A stretch of DNA of 64,000 nt from CAVSKL01 sp963728475 [NCBI: Candidatus Eiseniibacteriota bacterium] (lineage in GTDB: Bacteria; Eisenbacteria; RBG-16-71-46; JABDJR01). Shown piece after piece: positions 53,152 to 61,592 of this stretch. The position numbers and the translations under genes were made by a program. Where the stretch lies: positions 62,001-126,000 of the forward strand of contig CAVSKL010000001.1 of NCBI GenBank assembly GCA_963728475.1, written 5' to 3'. The notes below the pieces were generated by a model that was not told where the DNA came from, did not search any database, and saw only the letters and a program-made list of their open reading frames with translations. Position 1 is the first letter of the stretch, and each line of letters opens with the position of its first letter.

Positions 53152-53852
53152 TCACTTCCCTCCGGGTAAACGACCGAATCTCGACCAGGTTCGGCTTCAG
53201 GACCGAACGCGGAGAGAAGCGCACCGAGGGCCGCCTCCCCCTCGCGAGCCGCATCGAAGGCGGCGGCCTTGAGGCTCTCGCTCACCACCGAGGGGCTTAC
53301 TCCGAACCGCGCCGCCACGTCCTTCTGCAGCTCGACCCGGGCGGCGCGCACGTAGGCCATTTGCTTGCCGGTCCAGCGGGACCGGAGCGCGTGGAGGAGG
53401 CCGAAGAGGGCGCCGGCCGCCCGGTCGGAGACCTCGCCCAGGCCTTCCACCGCGGCCCAGCCGTCGCCCTTGCGAACCCGTTCGAGGGCGGCCCGCGCGC
53501 GGTGGAAGACCGGCCCGTCCATCTCCGCCACCTGGACCGAGGCCCCGGTGGAGAGTCCGCCCACTCCCAACCCGAACGCCAGGCGGACCGGGGCGAGTTC
53601 CTCGGAGAGCCGGATCAAGGCGTCCAAGGCGGGCGCTCCCCGCCGGAAGAGCCCCTGGAACTCGTCCCCGGCCGTGAGGGCCAGCGGGGCGGCCAGGCTC
53701 GGGTCCCCCACCTCGCGATTGGCCGCGGCCAGGGCCCGCTTGAGCCGGTCCTGGAACCCCAGCCGGTCCTCGATGGCCCGGGAAGCCACCACATCCCCGA
53801 TCAGGGCGAGAAAGAGACCATTTGATTCGTGTTTATGGCCGATCTCATGCAT
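53148..53852 (-). CDS. SatD-family protein
   Basis: 234 residues. FLALIGDVVASRAIEDRLGF and PLALTAGDEFQGLFRRGAPA are the conserved SatD motifs (IGDVxxSR and TxGDEFQ), and the C-terminal part KDVAARFGVSPSVVSESLKA looks like a helix-turn-helix. SatD was named from a Streptococcus acid-tolerance operon; its biochemical role is unsettled. The first gene of a two-gene unit with the DUF3307 membrane protein. The ATG at 53852 is immediately preceded by A+T-rich sequence TAATATAGCC on the coding strand, a likely promoter region. Confidence 0.85.
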   Translation of the reverse strand: MHEIGHKHESNGLFLALIGDVVASRAIEDRLGFQDRLKRALAAANREVGDPSLAAPLALTAGDEFQGLFRRGAPALDALIRLSEELAPVRLAFGLGVGGLSTGASVQVAEMDGPVFHRARAALERVRKGDGWAAVEGLGEVSDRAAGALFGLLHALRSRWTGKQMAYVRAARVELQKDVAARFGVSPSVVSESLKAAAFDAAREGEAALGALLSAFGPEAEPGRDSVVYPEGSE

Positions 53853-54005
53853 GATTCGGCTATATTACCGATCCCAGGCTCGCCGTCAACCCGGAAAACC
53901 GGCGGGAGAAGGAAGGCGTCCCCCCCGCGGTTTGCGCGATCGGGGACGGCGAGACACAATGAGAGGGTCGTTCGCCGGTACCCCTCATCGAGTTCGGGAT
54001 CCGTC

Positions 54006-55169
54006 ATGCCGTCCTTCCTCTCCGCCTGGAAAGACCCTCTCGTCGCCCTCGGCATCCTGGCCGCCGCCGCCGCGGCGGGGGTGATCGCCAACTTCGTCCT
54101 CTGGCAGATCCTCACCCGCGTCTCCCGCCGGAGCCGGAACCGGTTCGACGACTCCCTGGTCCGCCACGGCCGGCGGCCGGTGGGGTACATCATCCCCTTC
54201 TTCACCATGCGCATGGCCTATCCCCTGGCCGGCGAGCGGCTCCCCGCCGGAGCGAACGCGGTGATCGAGAGCCTCCTCACCCTGGGGATGATCGCGGCGG
54301 TGGCGTGGGCGCTCCTGGCGCTGTTGGCGGTGATCTCGGACGTGGTCACCGACGAGGAGCGGATCGACGTCACCGACAACCTCCAGGCACGCAAGATCCG
54401 CACCCAGATGCAGATCCTCCAGCGCATCCTGGGAGTGCTCATCGTGATCCTGGCGCTGGGCGCGATGCTCATGAGCTACGACAAGTTCCGCCAGCTCGGA
54501 CAGGGCATCCTCGCCTCGGCCGGGATCGCCGGAATCGTGCTGGGGCTGGCCGCCCAGAAAACCCTGGCCAACCTGCTCGCCGGTTTCCAGATCGCCATCA
54601 GCCAGCCGATCCGGATCGACGACGTGGTGATCGTGGAGGGCGAGTGGGGGCGGATCGAGGAAATCACCCTCACTTACGTGGTGGTTCGGATCTGGGACCT
54701 GCGCCGCCTGGTGGTGCCGATCAGCTACTTCATCGAGAAGCCGTTCCAGAACTGGACCCGGGTCTCCGCCGACCTCCTCGGCACCGTCTACCTCTACCTG
54801 GACTATCTGATGCCGGTGGAGGAGATCCGGGGGGAACTCCACCGGCTCCTGAAGGCCTCCGACGACTGGGACGGAAAAGTGGAGGGGGTGCAGGTGACCG
54901 GCGCCGACGCCCGCACCATGGAGGTGCGCACGCTCATGAGCGCTTCGGACTCGGGCAAGCTCTGGAACCTGCGCTGCTCGGTCCGGGAGGCGCTCATCGC
55001 CTTCGTGAGGGAGCGCCATCCCGGCCGGCTCCCCCGCTTCCGTGCGGAGCTCGACCGGCTGCCCGAGGAGGACCGTCCCGGCTCCGACGGCGCCCGGGTC
55101 CGGCGGGAAGATTCGGAAGTGCCCGCGGGCGGGCCCGCCGCCGGGCCCGCCGCCGGGGAACAAGTCTGA
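54006..55169 (+). CDS. Small-conductance mechanosensitive channel, MscS family
   Basis: 387 residues. Three or four N-terminal hydrophobic segments (VALGILAAAAAAGVIANFVL, LLTLGMIAAVAWALLALLAV, ILGVLIVILALGAMLM) precede the pore helix GILASAGIAGIVLGLAAQKT, which has the Gly/Ala packing of MscS TM3. The beta domain QPIRIDDVVIVEGEWGRIEE and VPISYFIEKPFQNWTR follow. A Pro/Gly/Ala-rich tail of about 35 residues ends the protein. Opens under membrane tension. With MscL at 38430 this window encodes both channel classes. Divergent from SatD. Confidence 0.92.
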   Translation: MPSFLSAWKDPLVALGILAAAAAAGVIANFVLWQILTRVSRRSRNRFDDSLVRHGRRPVGYIIPFFTMRMAYPLAGERLPAGANAVIESLLTLGMIAAVAWALLALLAVISDVVTDEERIDVTDNLQARKIRTQMQILQRILGVLIVILALGAMLMSYDKFRQLGQGILASAGIAGIVLGLAAQKTLANLLAGFQIAISQPIRIDDVVIVEGEWGRIEEITLTYVVVRIWDLRRLVVPISYFIEKPFQNWTRVSADLLGTVYLYLDYLMPVEEIRGELHRLLKASDDWDGKVEGVQVTGADARTMEVRTLMSASDSGKLWNLRCSVREALIAFVRERHPGRLPRFRAELDRLPEEDRPGSDGARVRREDSEVPAGGPAAGPAAGEQV

Positions 55170-55284
55170 GCACCCGCCCGGGCCGGCCTCCCCGTGATAG
55201 TCTCTCGCGCGGATCTTCCGGCCCCGCCGGGTCCGCCGGCCACGATCGCGCGCCGGGGCCCTGGGTGGGGACGCGCGAACCGAC

Positions 55285-58200
55285 ATGAACCAAGCCCGAA
55301 CTCCTCCCCGAAACGAGCTTCCGTCAAGACGGCGCCGGCGCTGGAGAGTCCGCGTATTGGCGGTACTCGCGGGGCTGGCGGTGCTGTTCGGGGCACTCTT
55401 CCTCTTCGAGGCGCGCACCTCTTCCATCGAGGCGCGGATATTCGCCCACGCCGCCCAGGGCCTGACCTACCGGCTGGAACCGGGGCCGAGCGACTCGGTG
55501 CGATTTCCCGAGGCCGGCCCCTTCGATCTCCGTCGCGGATATACCTTCATTCCGGAGGTGACGGCCACCCTCAGAAACGGGGGCTATCACATCACCGCCC
55601 AGGCCCGGTCCTCACCCAAGCTCCTGGAGCTCACCGATCGCGGCCTATTCACCATCTACCCACAGCCGCCGCGGGCGGGCCTCTTCCTGCTGGACCGGGC
55701 CGGGGATCCTCTCTACTCCGCCGCCTTCCCGCAGCGGGTCTACGCATCGTTCGACTCCATTCCTCCCATCGTGGTAAAGACGCTGCTCTACATCGAGAAC
55801 CGGGAGCTTCTGGACCCGCGCTATCCCGACAAGAACCCCGCGGTGGAATGGGACCGGCTGGCCAAGGCCCTCTTCGACCAGGTGCTGGGGGTCCTCCGGC
55901 CGGGGCAGGCTCAGCCGGGAGGGAGCACCCTCGCCACCCAGATCGAGAAGTTCCAGCACTCGCCCGAAGGACGCACCTCGTCCTTCCACGAGAAGCTCCG
56001 CCAGATGCTCACCGCCAGCATCCGCGCTTACCGCCGCGGACGGAATACCGAACAGGCCCGGCGGGAGATCGTGACCGAGTACCTGAACTCGGTGCCGCTC
56101 GCCGCCATCGCCGGCTACGGCGAGGTGAACGGCCTGGGGGACGGTCTCTGGGCCTGGTACGACCTGGACTTCGCCGCGGCCAACCGTCTCCTGCGGGAAG
56201 CCGGTCAGCCGGAATCTACCGCCGGTTCCCCGGCCGAAGCGGCCGCGACCTACAAGAAGGTGCTGAGCCTGTTCATCGCCCATCGCCGGCCTACCGTCTA
56301 CCTGGTGATCGACCGGCAGAAGCTCGGGGCCGACACCGACCGCTACCTCGGGCTCCTGGCCGCGGCGGGGGTCATCTCCCCCCGTCTCCGGGACGCGGCG
56401 CTGGCGGTGCCTCTCGACTTCCGCCACACCGCCCCCGTGGTCAAGCGGCCGTCCTACATCGAGCGCAAGGCGGCGAACGCGGTACGGACGCGCCTCCTCT
56501 CGCTCCTGGGACTGGACCAGCTCTACCGCCTGGACCGGATCGACCTCCGGGCCGAGACCACCCTCGACGGCCCGCTGGAGCGAAGGGTGACCGGCGTGCT
56601 GGACCGGCTGCGACGGCCTGCGGTCGCGGACAGCATGGGCCTTCGCGGGTACCGGCTGCTGGAGAAGGGCGATCCCTCCGGGGTGATCTACAGCTTCACC
56701 CTCTACGAGAGCACTCCCCGCGGCAACCTCCTCCGGATCCAGGCCGACAACTACGATCAGCCGCTCGACATCAACGAGGGGGCGCGCCTCGACCTGGGTT
56801 CCACCGCCAAGTTCCGCACCCTGGTGACCTACCTGGAAGCGGTGGAGGAGGTGCACGAGACCGAGGCGGGCAAGAGCCGGGCCGACCTTGCCGGGGACCG
56901 CCGGGAGGTCTCCGACCCCATCCGGCTCTGGGGGCTGGACTACCTGGCCTCGGGCGGGGACACCACGCTCCCGGCGATGCTGAACGCCGCCCTCGACCGG
57001 ACCTATTCCGCCAACCCCCAGGAGAAGTTCTTCACCGGAGGCGGCGTTCACACCTTCGTCAACTTCAATAGCGAGGACAACGGGAAGGTGTTGGCGGTGC
57101 GGGAGGGGCTCCGCAACTCGGTGAACCTGGTGTTCATCCGTCTCATGCGGGACATCGTCCGCTACCAGATGCCCAAGGTTCCCGGTTACGATCCCGCGCT
57201 GCTCGCGGACATGGACTTTCCCGGGCGCCGCGACTACCTGGCCCGGTTCGCGGACAAGGAGGGGCGCGACTACCTCCATCAGTTCTGGAAGCGGTACCTG
57301 GGAACGGGTGCCGACGGGAGCCTGGAACTCCTGGCGACCCACGTCTATCCCGGCGCCAAGCGGCTGGCCGAGGTCTACCGCTACGTCCGGCCCGGCGCGG
57401 GAGTGGATTCGCTGCGCGCGTTCCTGGACCGGCACGTGGCGGGAGCGCCGGTGAGCGCCAAGCAGGCGGCGGCGCTCTTCGTCGACTTCGCGCCCGGCAA
57501 GAACGACCTCCAGGACACCGGGTACCTCGCCGGCGTCCATCCCCTCGAACTCTGGATGGTGCGTTACCTCCAGACCGAGCGGAACCCCACCTGGGACCGG
57601 ACCGCGGAGGCGGCGGCCGCCGCCCGCCAGGAGTCCTACAAGTGGCTCTTCAGCACCAAGAGCCTGGAGAAGCAGAACAAGCGGATCCGGATCCTGCTCG
57701 AGGAGGACGCCTTCCGGCTCATCCAGGAGGACTGGAAGCGGCTGGGGTATCCCTTCGACTCGCTCACCCCGTCCTATGCCGCGGCCATCGGGGCGTCGGG
57801 CGACCGGCCGGCGGCCCTGGCCGAGCTCATGGGGATCATCGTGAACGACGGGGTGCGGATGCCGTCCCAGCGCATGACCCGGCTCCACTTCGGCGAGGGG
57901 ACGCCCTACGAGACGATCTTCGACTACGAGAATCCGTCGGGGACCCGGGTGCTCTCGCCGGCGGTGGCGGAGGCGGTCCGGGGAGCGCTCATCGACGTGG
58001 TCCAGAACGGCACCGCCCGGCGCGCCTACGGTGCGTTCAAGCTTCCCGATGGGACCGAGATCACGGTGGGGGGCAAGACCGGCACCGGCGACCACCGGTT
58101 CGACACCTACGGCCGGGGGGGCCAGCTGATCGAGTCGCGGGTGGTGAACCGCACCGCGACCTTCGTCTTCTTCATAGGGGACCGGTTCTTCGGCTCCCTC

Positions 58201-58371
58201 ACCGCCTACGTTCCCGGCCCCGAGGCCGCCGGTTACGCGTTCACCAGCGCGCTTCCGGTCCAGCTTCTGGCCCGGCTCGCCCCCGACCTCATGCCGATGG
58301 TGGGGGCGGCCCCCGCGTCGCCGGCGCCCCCGCGCACCGAACCCGCGCAGGACGGCCCGGACGGGGACTGA
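55285..58371 (+). CDS. Bifunctional class A penicillin-binding protein-like transglycosylase/transpeptidase
   Basis: 1028 residues. One N-terminal helix (RVLAVLAGLAVLFGALFLFE) anchors it. Residues about 150-320 are a GT51 domain, but its motifs are diverged: LLYIENRELLDPRYP in place of EDxxFxxHxG, and QPGGSTLATQIEKFQHSPEG for the GGSTITQQ block. The transpeptidase domain has DLGSTAKFRTLVTYLEA (SxxK), GLRNSVNLVFIRLM (SxN) and VGGKTGTGDHRFDTYGRGGQ (KTG). An insert of about 250 residues separates SxN from KTG, which is longer than usual. It should polymerise and cross-link peptidoglycan; the diverged glycosyltransferase could have lost activity. Confidence 0.85.
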   Translation: MNQARTPPRNELPSRRRRRWRVRVLAVLAGLAVLFGALFLFEARTSSIEARIFAHAAQGLTYRLEPGPSDSVRFPEAGPFDLRRGYTFIPEVTATLRNGGYHITAQARSSPKLLELTDRGLFTIYPQPPRAGLFLLDRAGDPLYSAAFPQRVYASFDSIPPIVVKTLLYIENRELLDPRYPDKNPAVEWDRLAKALFDQVLGVLRPGQAQPGGSTLATQIEKFQHSPEGRTSSFHEKLRQMLTASIRAYRRGRNTEQARREIVTEYLNSVPLAAIAGYGEVNGLGDGLWAWYDLDFAAANRLLREAGQPESTAGSPAEAAATYKKVLSLFIAHRRPTVYLVIDRQKLGADTDRYLGLLAAAGVISPRLRDAALAVPLDFRHTAPVVKRPSYIERKAANAVRTRLLSLLGLDQLYRLDRIDLRAETTLDGPLERRVTGVLDRLRRPAVADSMGLRGYRLLEKGDPSGVIYSFTLYESTPRGNLLRIQADNYDQPLDINEGARLDLGSTAKFRTLVTYLEAVEEVHETEAGKSRADLAGDRREVSDPIRLWGLDYLASGGDTTLPAMLNAALDRTYSANPQEKFFTGGGVHTFVNFNSEDNGKVLAVREGLRNSVNLVFIRLMRDIVRYQMPKVPGYDPALLADMDFPGRRDYLARFADKEGRDYLHQFWKRYLGTGADGSLELLATHVYPGAKRLAEVYRYVRPGAGVDSLRAFLDRHVAGAPVSAKQAAALFVDFAPGKNDLQDTGYLAGVHPLELWMVRYLQTERNPTWDRTAEAAAAARQESYKWLFSTKSLEKQNKRIRILLEEDAFRLIQEDWKRLGYPFDSLTPSYAAAIGASGDRPAALAELMGIIVNDGVRMPSQRMTRLHFGEGTPYETIFDYENPSGTRVLSPAVAEAVRGALIDVVQNGTARRAYGAFKLPDGTEITVGGKTGTGDHRFDTYGRGGQLIESRVVNRTATFVFFIGDRFFGSLTAYVPGPEAAGYAFTSALPVQLLARLAPDLMPMVGAAPASPAPPRTEPAQDGPDGD

Positions 58372-58381
58372 CCGCCGGTTG

Positions 58382-58410
58382 AAGGACCGGGTCCGGCTTC
58401 GTCCGGAACG
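58382..58410. repeat. Intergenic repeat, copy D of four
   Basis: Reads aaGGACCGGGTCCGGCTTCG then TCCGGAACG, aligning with the copies at 3779, 23789 and 46670. It starts 11 bases after the PBP stop, in the gap before a convergent gene, and runs directly into a terminator hairpin. Confidence 0.45.
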
Positions 58411-58451
58411 CGGCTCTCCGGGCGGCCGCGCGGAGGACTCCGGGAGAGCCG
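58411..58451. terminator. Bidirectional terminator between convergent genes
   Basis: CGGCTCTCC (58411-58419) pairs perfectly with GGAGAGCCG (58443-58451); the 23-base loop contains further short pairing (GCGG..CCGC). It lies between the PBP gene and the caspase-like gene. Confidence 0.5.
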
Positions 58452-58458
58452 GGCTCCG

Positions 58459-61400
58459 CTACTTCAGGAGCAGGAGCTTCCGGGTCGCGGACACCCCCGG
58501 GGCCCGGAGACGGTAGAAGTACACTCCGCCCGGCACCCGGGGACCGGGGCGCCAGACCGCGTCGTACTCCCCCGGACCCGCGATCGTGTCCACCACCCGG
58601 GCCACCTCGCGTCCCGCCACGTCGAATATCGAAAGCGTGACCCGGCCGGTTCCGGTGGTCCGGTACCGGATCGCGGTGGTTGCGCGGACGGGATTCGGCA
58701 CGTTCTGGGCCAGGAAGGGCGCACCGGCCCCGTCCCCCGGCCCACCTCCGACCCCGGTGATGGCCGACGCGGGAAGCAGGATCTCCGGATTCTCCTGCGC
58801 GTCAACGGTGTCGGTGAAGGTGCTGTCGAACGCGCCGTACGATACGTGGACCTGGTACGGATTGAACGAGGCAACCGCGCCTCCCGAGTTCACCCAGCCG
58901 GTGAGAACGATCCCGGAGGTGAAGCCCACCGAATCGGTGGCTCCCGCCGAAACCGTATCCCCCATCGCGTCGAGGAGAAACACCGACGCTCCCTCCATCG
59001 CGCTACTGTCGGAGGAGACCACCACGTAGGACCGGGTCCAGCTCCGGGTGACCTGCGAACCCGCCTCCACCGACACCTTCGAGTCGTCGAAGGCGGCGTC
59101 GCGGAGCTCCACCGTGGAGCCGTTCCGGGCCACCACGTCCTGGAGCCCGGAATTCTCCACGGTCAGGTTCCGGATGAGAGCGCCGGAGGCGCCGTCGAAC
59201 ACCGCGCCGTTCCCGACGCTCCCGTCCACCAGGAGGAAGCTCACCTCCAGCGAACTCAGGTCGCCGGCGGCCCGGAGTCCGTCCCCGGGGCTCTCCAGGG
59301 ACGCCCCCCGGGAGATGCTCCCGGAAGCGCCCGCCAGTTCCAGGCCGTTCTCGGCCCCGATCACGTGGGTGCCGTCCCAATCCATCGTGCCTCCGACCGA
59401 GAACGGACACACCGCGCCGCTGTCCGCCAGCATCGCCGCGTCCCGGGTGAGCAACGTCCCCCCCGGACCTACCGAGCACGCCGCGTCGCCCAGGAGTTCG
59501 AGCACCGAGTCGTTGAGCCGGGCGGTCCCGGAAGCGAGCCCGATCCCGTACGCGCTCTCCAGGTAGCGGTCCTGGAATGCGTCCCCGCCGGCCACGGGCG
59601 CGGCCAGGCTGTCGTGGAGGAGCGCGTGGAAATCGGCGTAAAGGGTGTCGGCCCCGGACTCATCCGCGATCCGGGAGTGGATCACCCCCCCCACGGTGGC
59701 GGTATCGGGCACGGCTCCCCGGACCACCACGGTCTCGGTGTCGATCTCCGCGGACAGGGTGAGGGTATCGGGCTGGATGGAGAGCCCCCAGCCCGGGATC
59801 GCATCCACCGAGGCGGTGAAGGTCTGCCCGGGAATCCCCGCCGCCTGGTTCTCCTCGTAGATGAACTCCCCCGGGTCGTACACCGTGGCCCGCGGTCCCA
59901 CCACGCTTCCCGAGGGAAGCTCGGCGGCCAGGGACGCCAGCCCCGGCTTGTGCCCGTGCCGGACCACGGCGATTCTCCGGCAGGCGGGATCGGTCTGGGT
60001 AAGGCACCGGCGTTCCCCGGGCCGGAGCATGGGGGTCCGGGTGATCCGTCCGAGCTCCCGTCCTCGGGCGTCGTAACAGACGATGTCCACCGCCTGGTGA
60101 GCGCGGTGATTCGCCCCCGAGTTGTTGAAGACGTAGATCCGCGGGCGGGTCACCACCGAGTCCCGCCCGTTGGCGGCTCCCCTCCGGATTCCGTAGCTCA
60201 CGCATTCCAGCTGGTAGTCGATGCTCCCCCCGCCGTCGTCCGAGGAAACCTGGTGCCCGGTGATCTCCGGCGGCGGGAACGTCACCTTCCGTCCGTCCCC
60301 CAGGGTCCCCACCTGCGGGTCCCGGTTGCGGACGGTGTCGCTCTTGGCCCGGGCCCACGCGACGGCCTCCACCAGGGTGACGGGCTTGTGGCCGTCCAGA
60401 TCCGCGCCGGGGTCCGTCCAACACTCCAGCAGGTGCTTCATGAACGGGGAGCCGTCGGGCTGGCGGTCGGTGGGCTGGCCGCCGGAGGAAGACGTCGCCA
60501 CCACCCCCTTCAGCCCCACGCGCTTTTGCATTTCTCCCACCGCGGAGCCGCTGTAGCAGGCCATGATGAGGATGCAGGCCTCGTCGGGATAAGCCATCCC
60601 AAGCTTCTCGCTGAGCTTCTCGTAGGAGAGGCGGTCGTGCCCTCCTCCGTCCTTGGCGACGGTAATCCCTCCCTGGTATCCGTGCCCCACGTAGACCACG
60701 TAAAGCTTGGCGCAGGACTTGGGCAGGGCGTTGACGGAGTCGCAGATCGCCTGCGCGGTGGCTCCGGTTCCGGAGGCGTCGTCCATCCCCACCACGGTGA
60801 TGTCCTGGCTGGGGATCCTGGGGCCCTGGGGGATTCTGTTCAGAAGCTGTTTCACCCGCTCCACGTCTCCAGCGATCGCGCTCGAGTCCGCCGGCCCCTC
60901 CAGATTCTTCCCCGCAATGATGAGCCCCCAGGTACCGGTCGGGGTGAGCGGGATGGGAGGCATCCCCACGAAGTTGCCGATCGGGAGGTAGCCGCCGAAC
61001 AGCTTCTCGGGAGACGCGTTCCCGTCGGCCAGGAACCGCTGCACCTCCTGCCCGTCCACCACCGGCCAGCTCTGGGCGGGGACGAGCTGCAGGTTCCCGC
61101 TGGCGGCGTCCATGAACCCGAAGAGCGCCGGGTGGTCCCAATAGAGGCCGGTGTCGAGGTCGACCCAGAAGAGATAGGTCGGGGCGAAGATGGGATACAC
61201 GAAGCTCGAGTCCCAAGGGGCGACCACCTGCCCGGGAAAGAGGAGGCTGTCGGCGGGCGCATCGCGTTGGTAGAGAAACGCGGCCGCGTTCTGGTAAGCG
61301 GGATTCGAGGGACTCACCACCGACAGGAACTGGTTGATGGCCTGGTCCCGGGTGAGGAGGGGGCCGGTCTGGGCCTCGGATCGGGCGGGAGGGAACGCGA

Positions 61401-61488
61401 GAAGGCAAAGCACCGCGACCCCCGCCGCGAGTCCGGCGGGCCGGACCCGCGCCACCCTACCCGGGAGCGACCGCAACCGGAAGCGCAT
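58459..61488 (-). CDS. Secreted caspase-like (clan CD) peptidase with FlgD-type sorting tail
   Basis: 1009 residues. A signal peptide is centred on GLAAGVAVLCLLAFPPARSE. Residues about 190-340 are a clan CD cysteine peptidase fold resembling C13/caspase-like enzymes: WGLIIAGKNLEGPADSSAIA, LYVVYVGHGYQGG (catalytic His) and EACILIMACYSGSAVGEM (catalytic Cys), with LKGVVATSSSGGQPTDRQPD after it. Residues about 450-920 are a series of beta-rich repeats, some parallel-helix-like (GAVFDGASGALIRNLTVENS). The last 90 residues, NVPNPVRATTAIRYRTTGTG to GVYFYRLRAPGVSATRKLLL, are a FlgD-like sorting domain. Probably exported to the cell surface; the substrate is unknown. Confidence 0.82.
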   Translation of the reverse strand: MRFRLRSLPGRVARVRPAGLAAGVAVLCLLAFPPARSEAQTGPLLTRDQAINQFLSVVSPSNPAYQNAAAFLYQRDAPADSLLFPGQVVAPWDSSFVYPIFAPTYLFWVDLDTGLYWDHPALFGFMDAASGNLQLVPAQSWPVVDGQEVQRFLADGNASPEKLFGGYLPIGNFVGMPPIPLTPTGTWGLIIAGKNLEGPADSSAIAGDVERVKQLLNRIPQGPRIPSQDITVVGMDDASGTGATAQAICDSVNALPKSCAKLYVVYVGHGYQGGITVAKDGGGHDRLSYEKLSEKLGMAYPDEACILIMACYSGSAVGEMQKRVGLKGVVATSSSGGQPTDRQPDGSPFMKHLLECWTDPGADLDGHKPVTLVEAVAWARAKSDTVRNRDPQVGTLGDGRKVTFPPPEITGHQVSSDDGGGSIDYQLECVSYGIRRGAANGRDSVVTRPRIYVFNNSGANHRAHQAVDIVCYDARGRELGRITRTPMLRPGERRCLTQTDPACRRIAVVRHGHKPGLASLAAELPSGSVVGPRATVYDPGEFIYEENQAAGIPGQTFTASVDAIPGWGLSIQPDTLTLSAEIDTETVVVRGAVPDTATVGGVIHSRIADESGADTLYADFHALLHDSLAAPVAGGDAFQDRYLESAYGIGLASGTARLNDSVLELLGDAACSVGPGGTLLTRDAAMLADSGAVCPFSVGGTMDWDGTHVIGAENGLELAGASGSISRGASLESPGDGLRAAGDLSSLEVSFLLVDGSVGNGAVFDGASGALIRNLTVENSGLQDVVARNGSTVELRDAAFDDSKVSVEAGSQVTRSWTRSYVVVSSDSSAMEGASVFLLDAMGDTVSAGATDSVGFTSGIVLTGWVNSGGAVASFNPYQVHVSYGAFDSTFTDTVDAQENPEILLPASAITGVGGGPGDGAGAPFLAQNVPNPVRATTAIRYRTTGTGRVTLSIFDVAGREVARVVDTIAGPGEYDAVWRPGPRVPGGVYFYRLRAPGVSATRKLLLLK

Positions 61489-61592
61489 GGCGAACTCCTT
61501 GGCCTGGGAATAGGAGGTTCATACCACGCCGAAACCAAATAAACAAAGTCATAAATTCCGGGCGGGGCGGCGGGCGCCGCAAGCGCTTGGGG

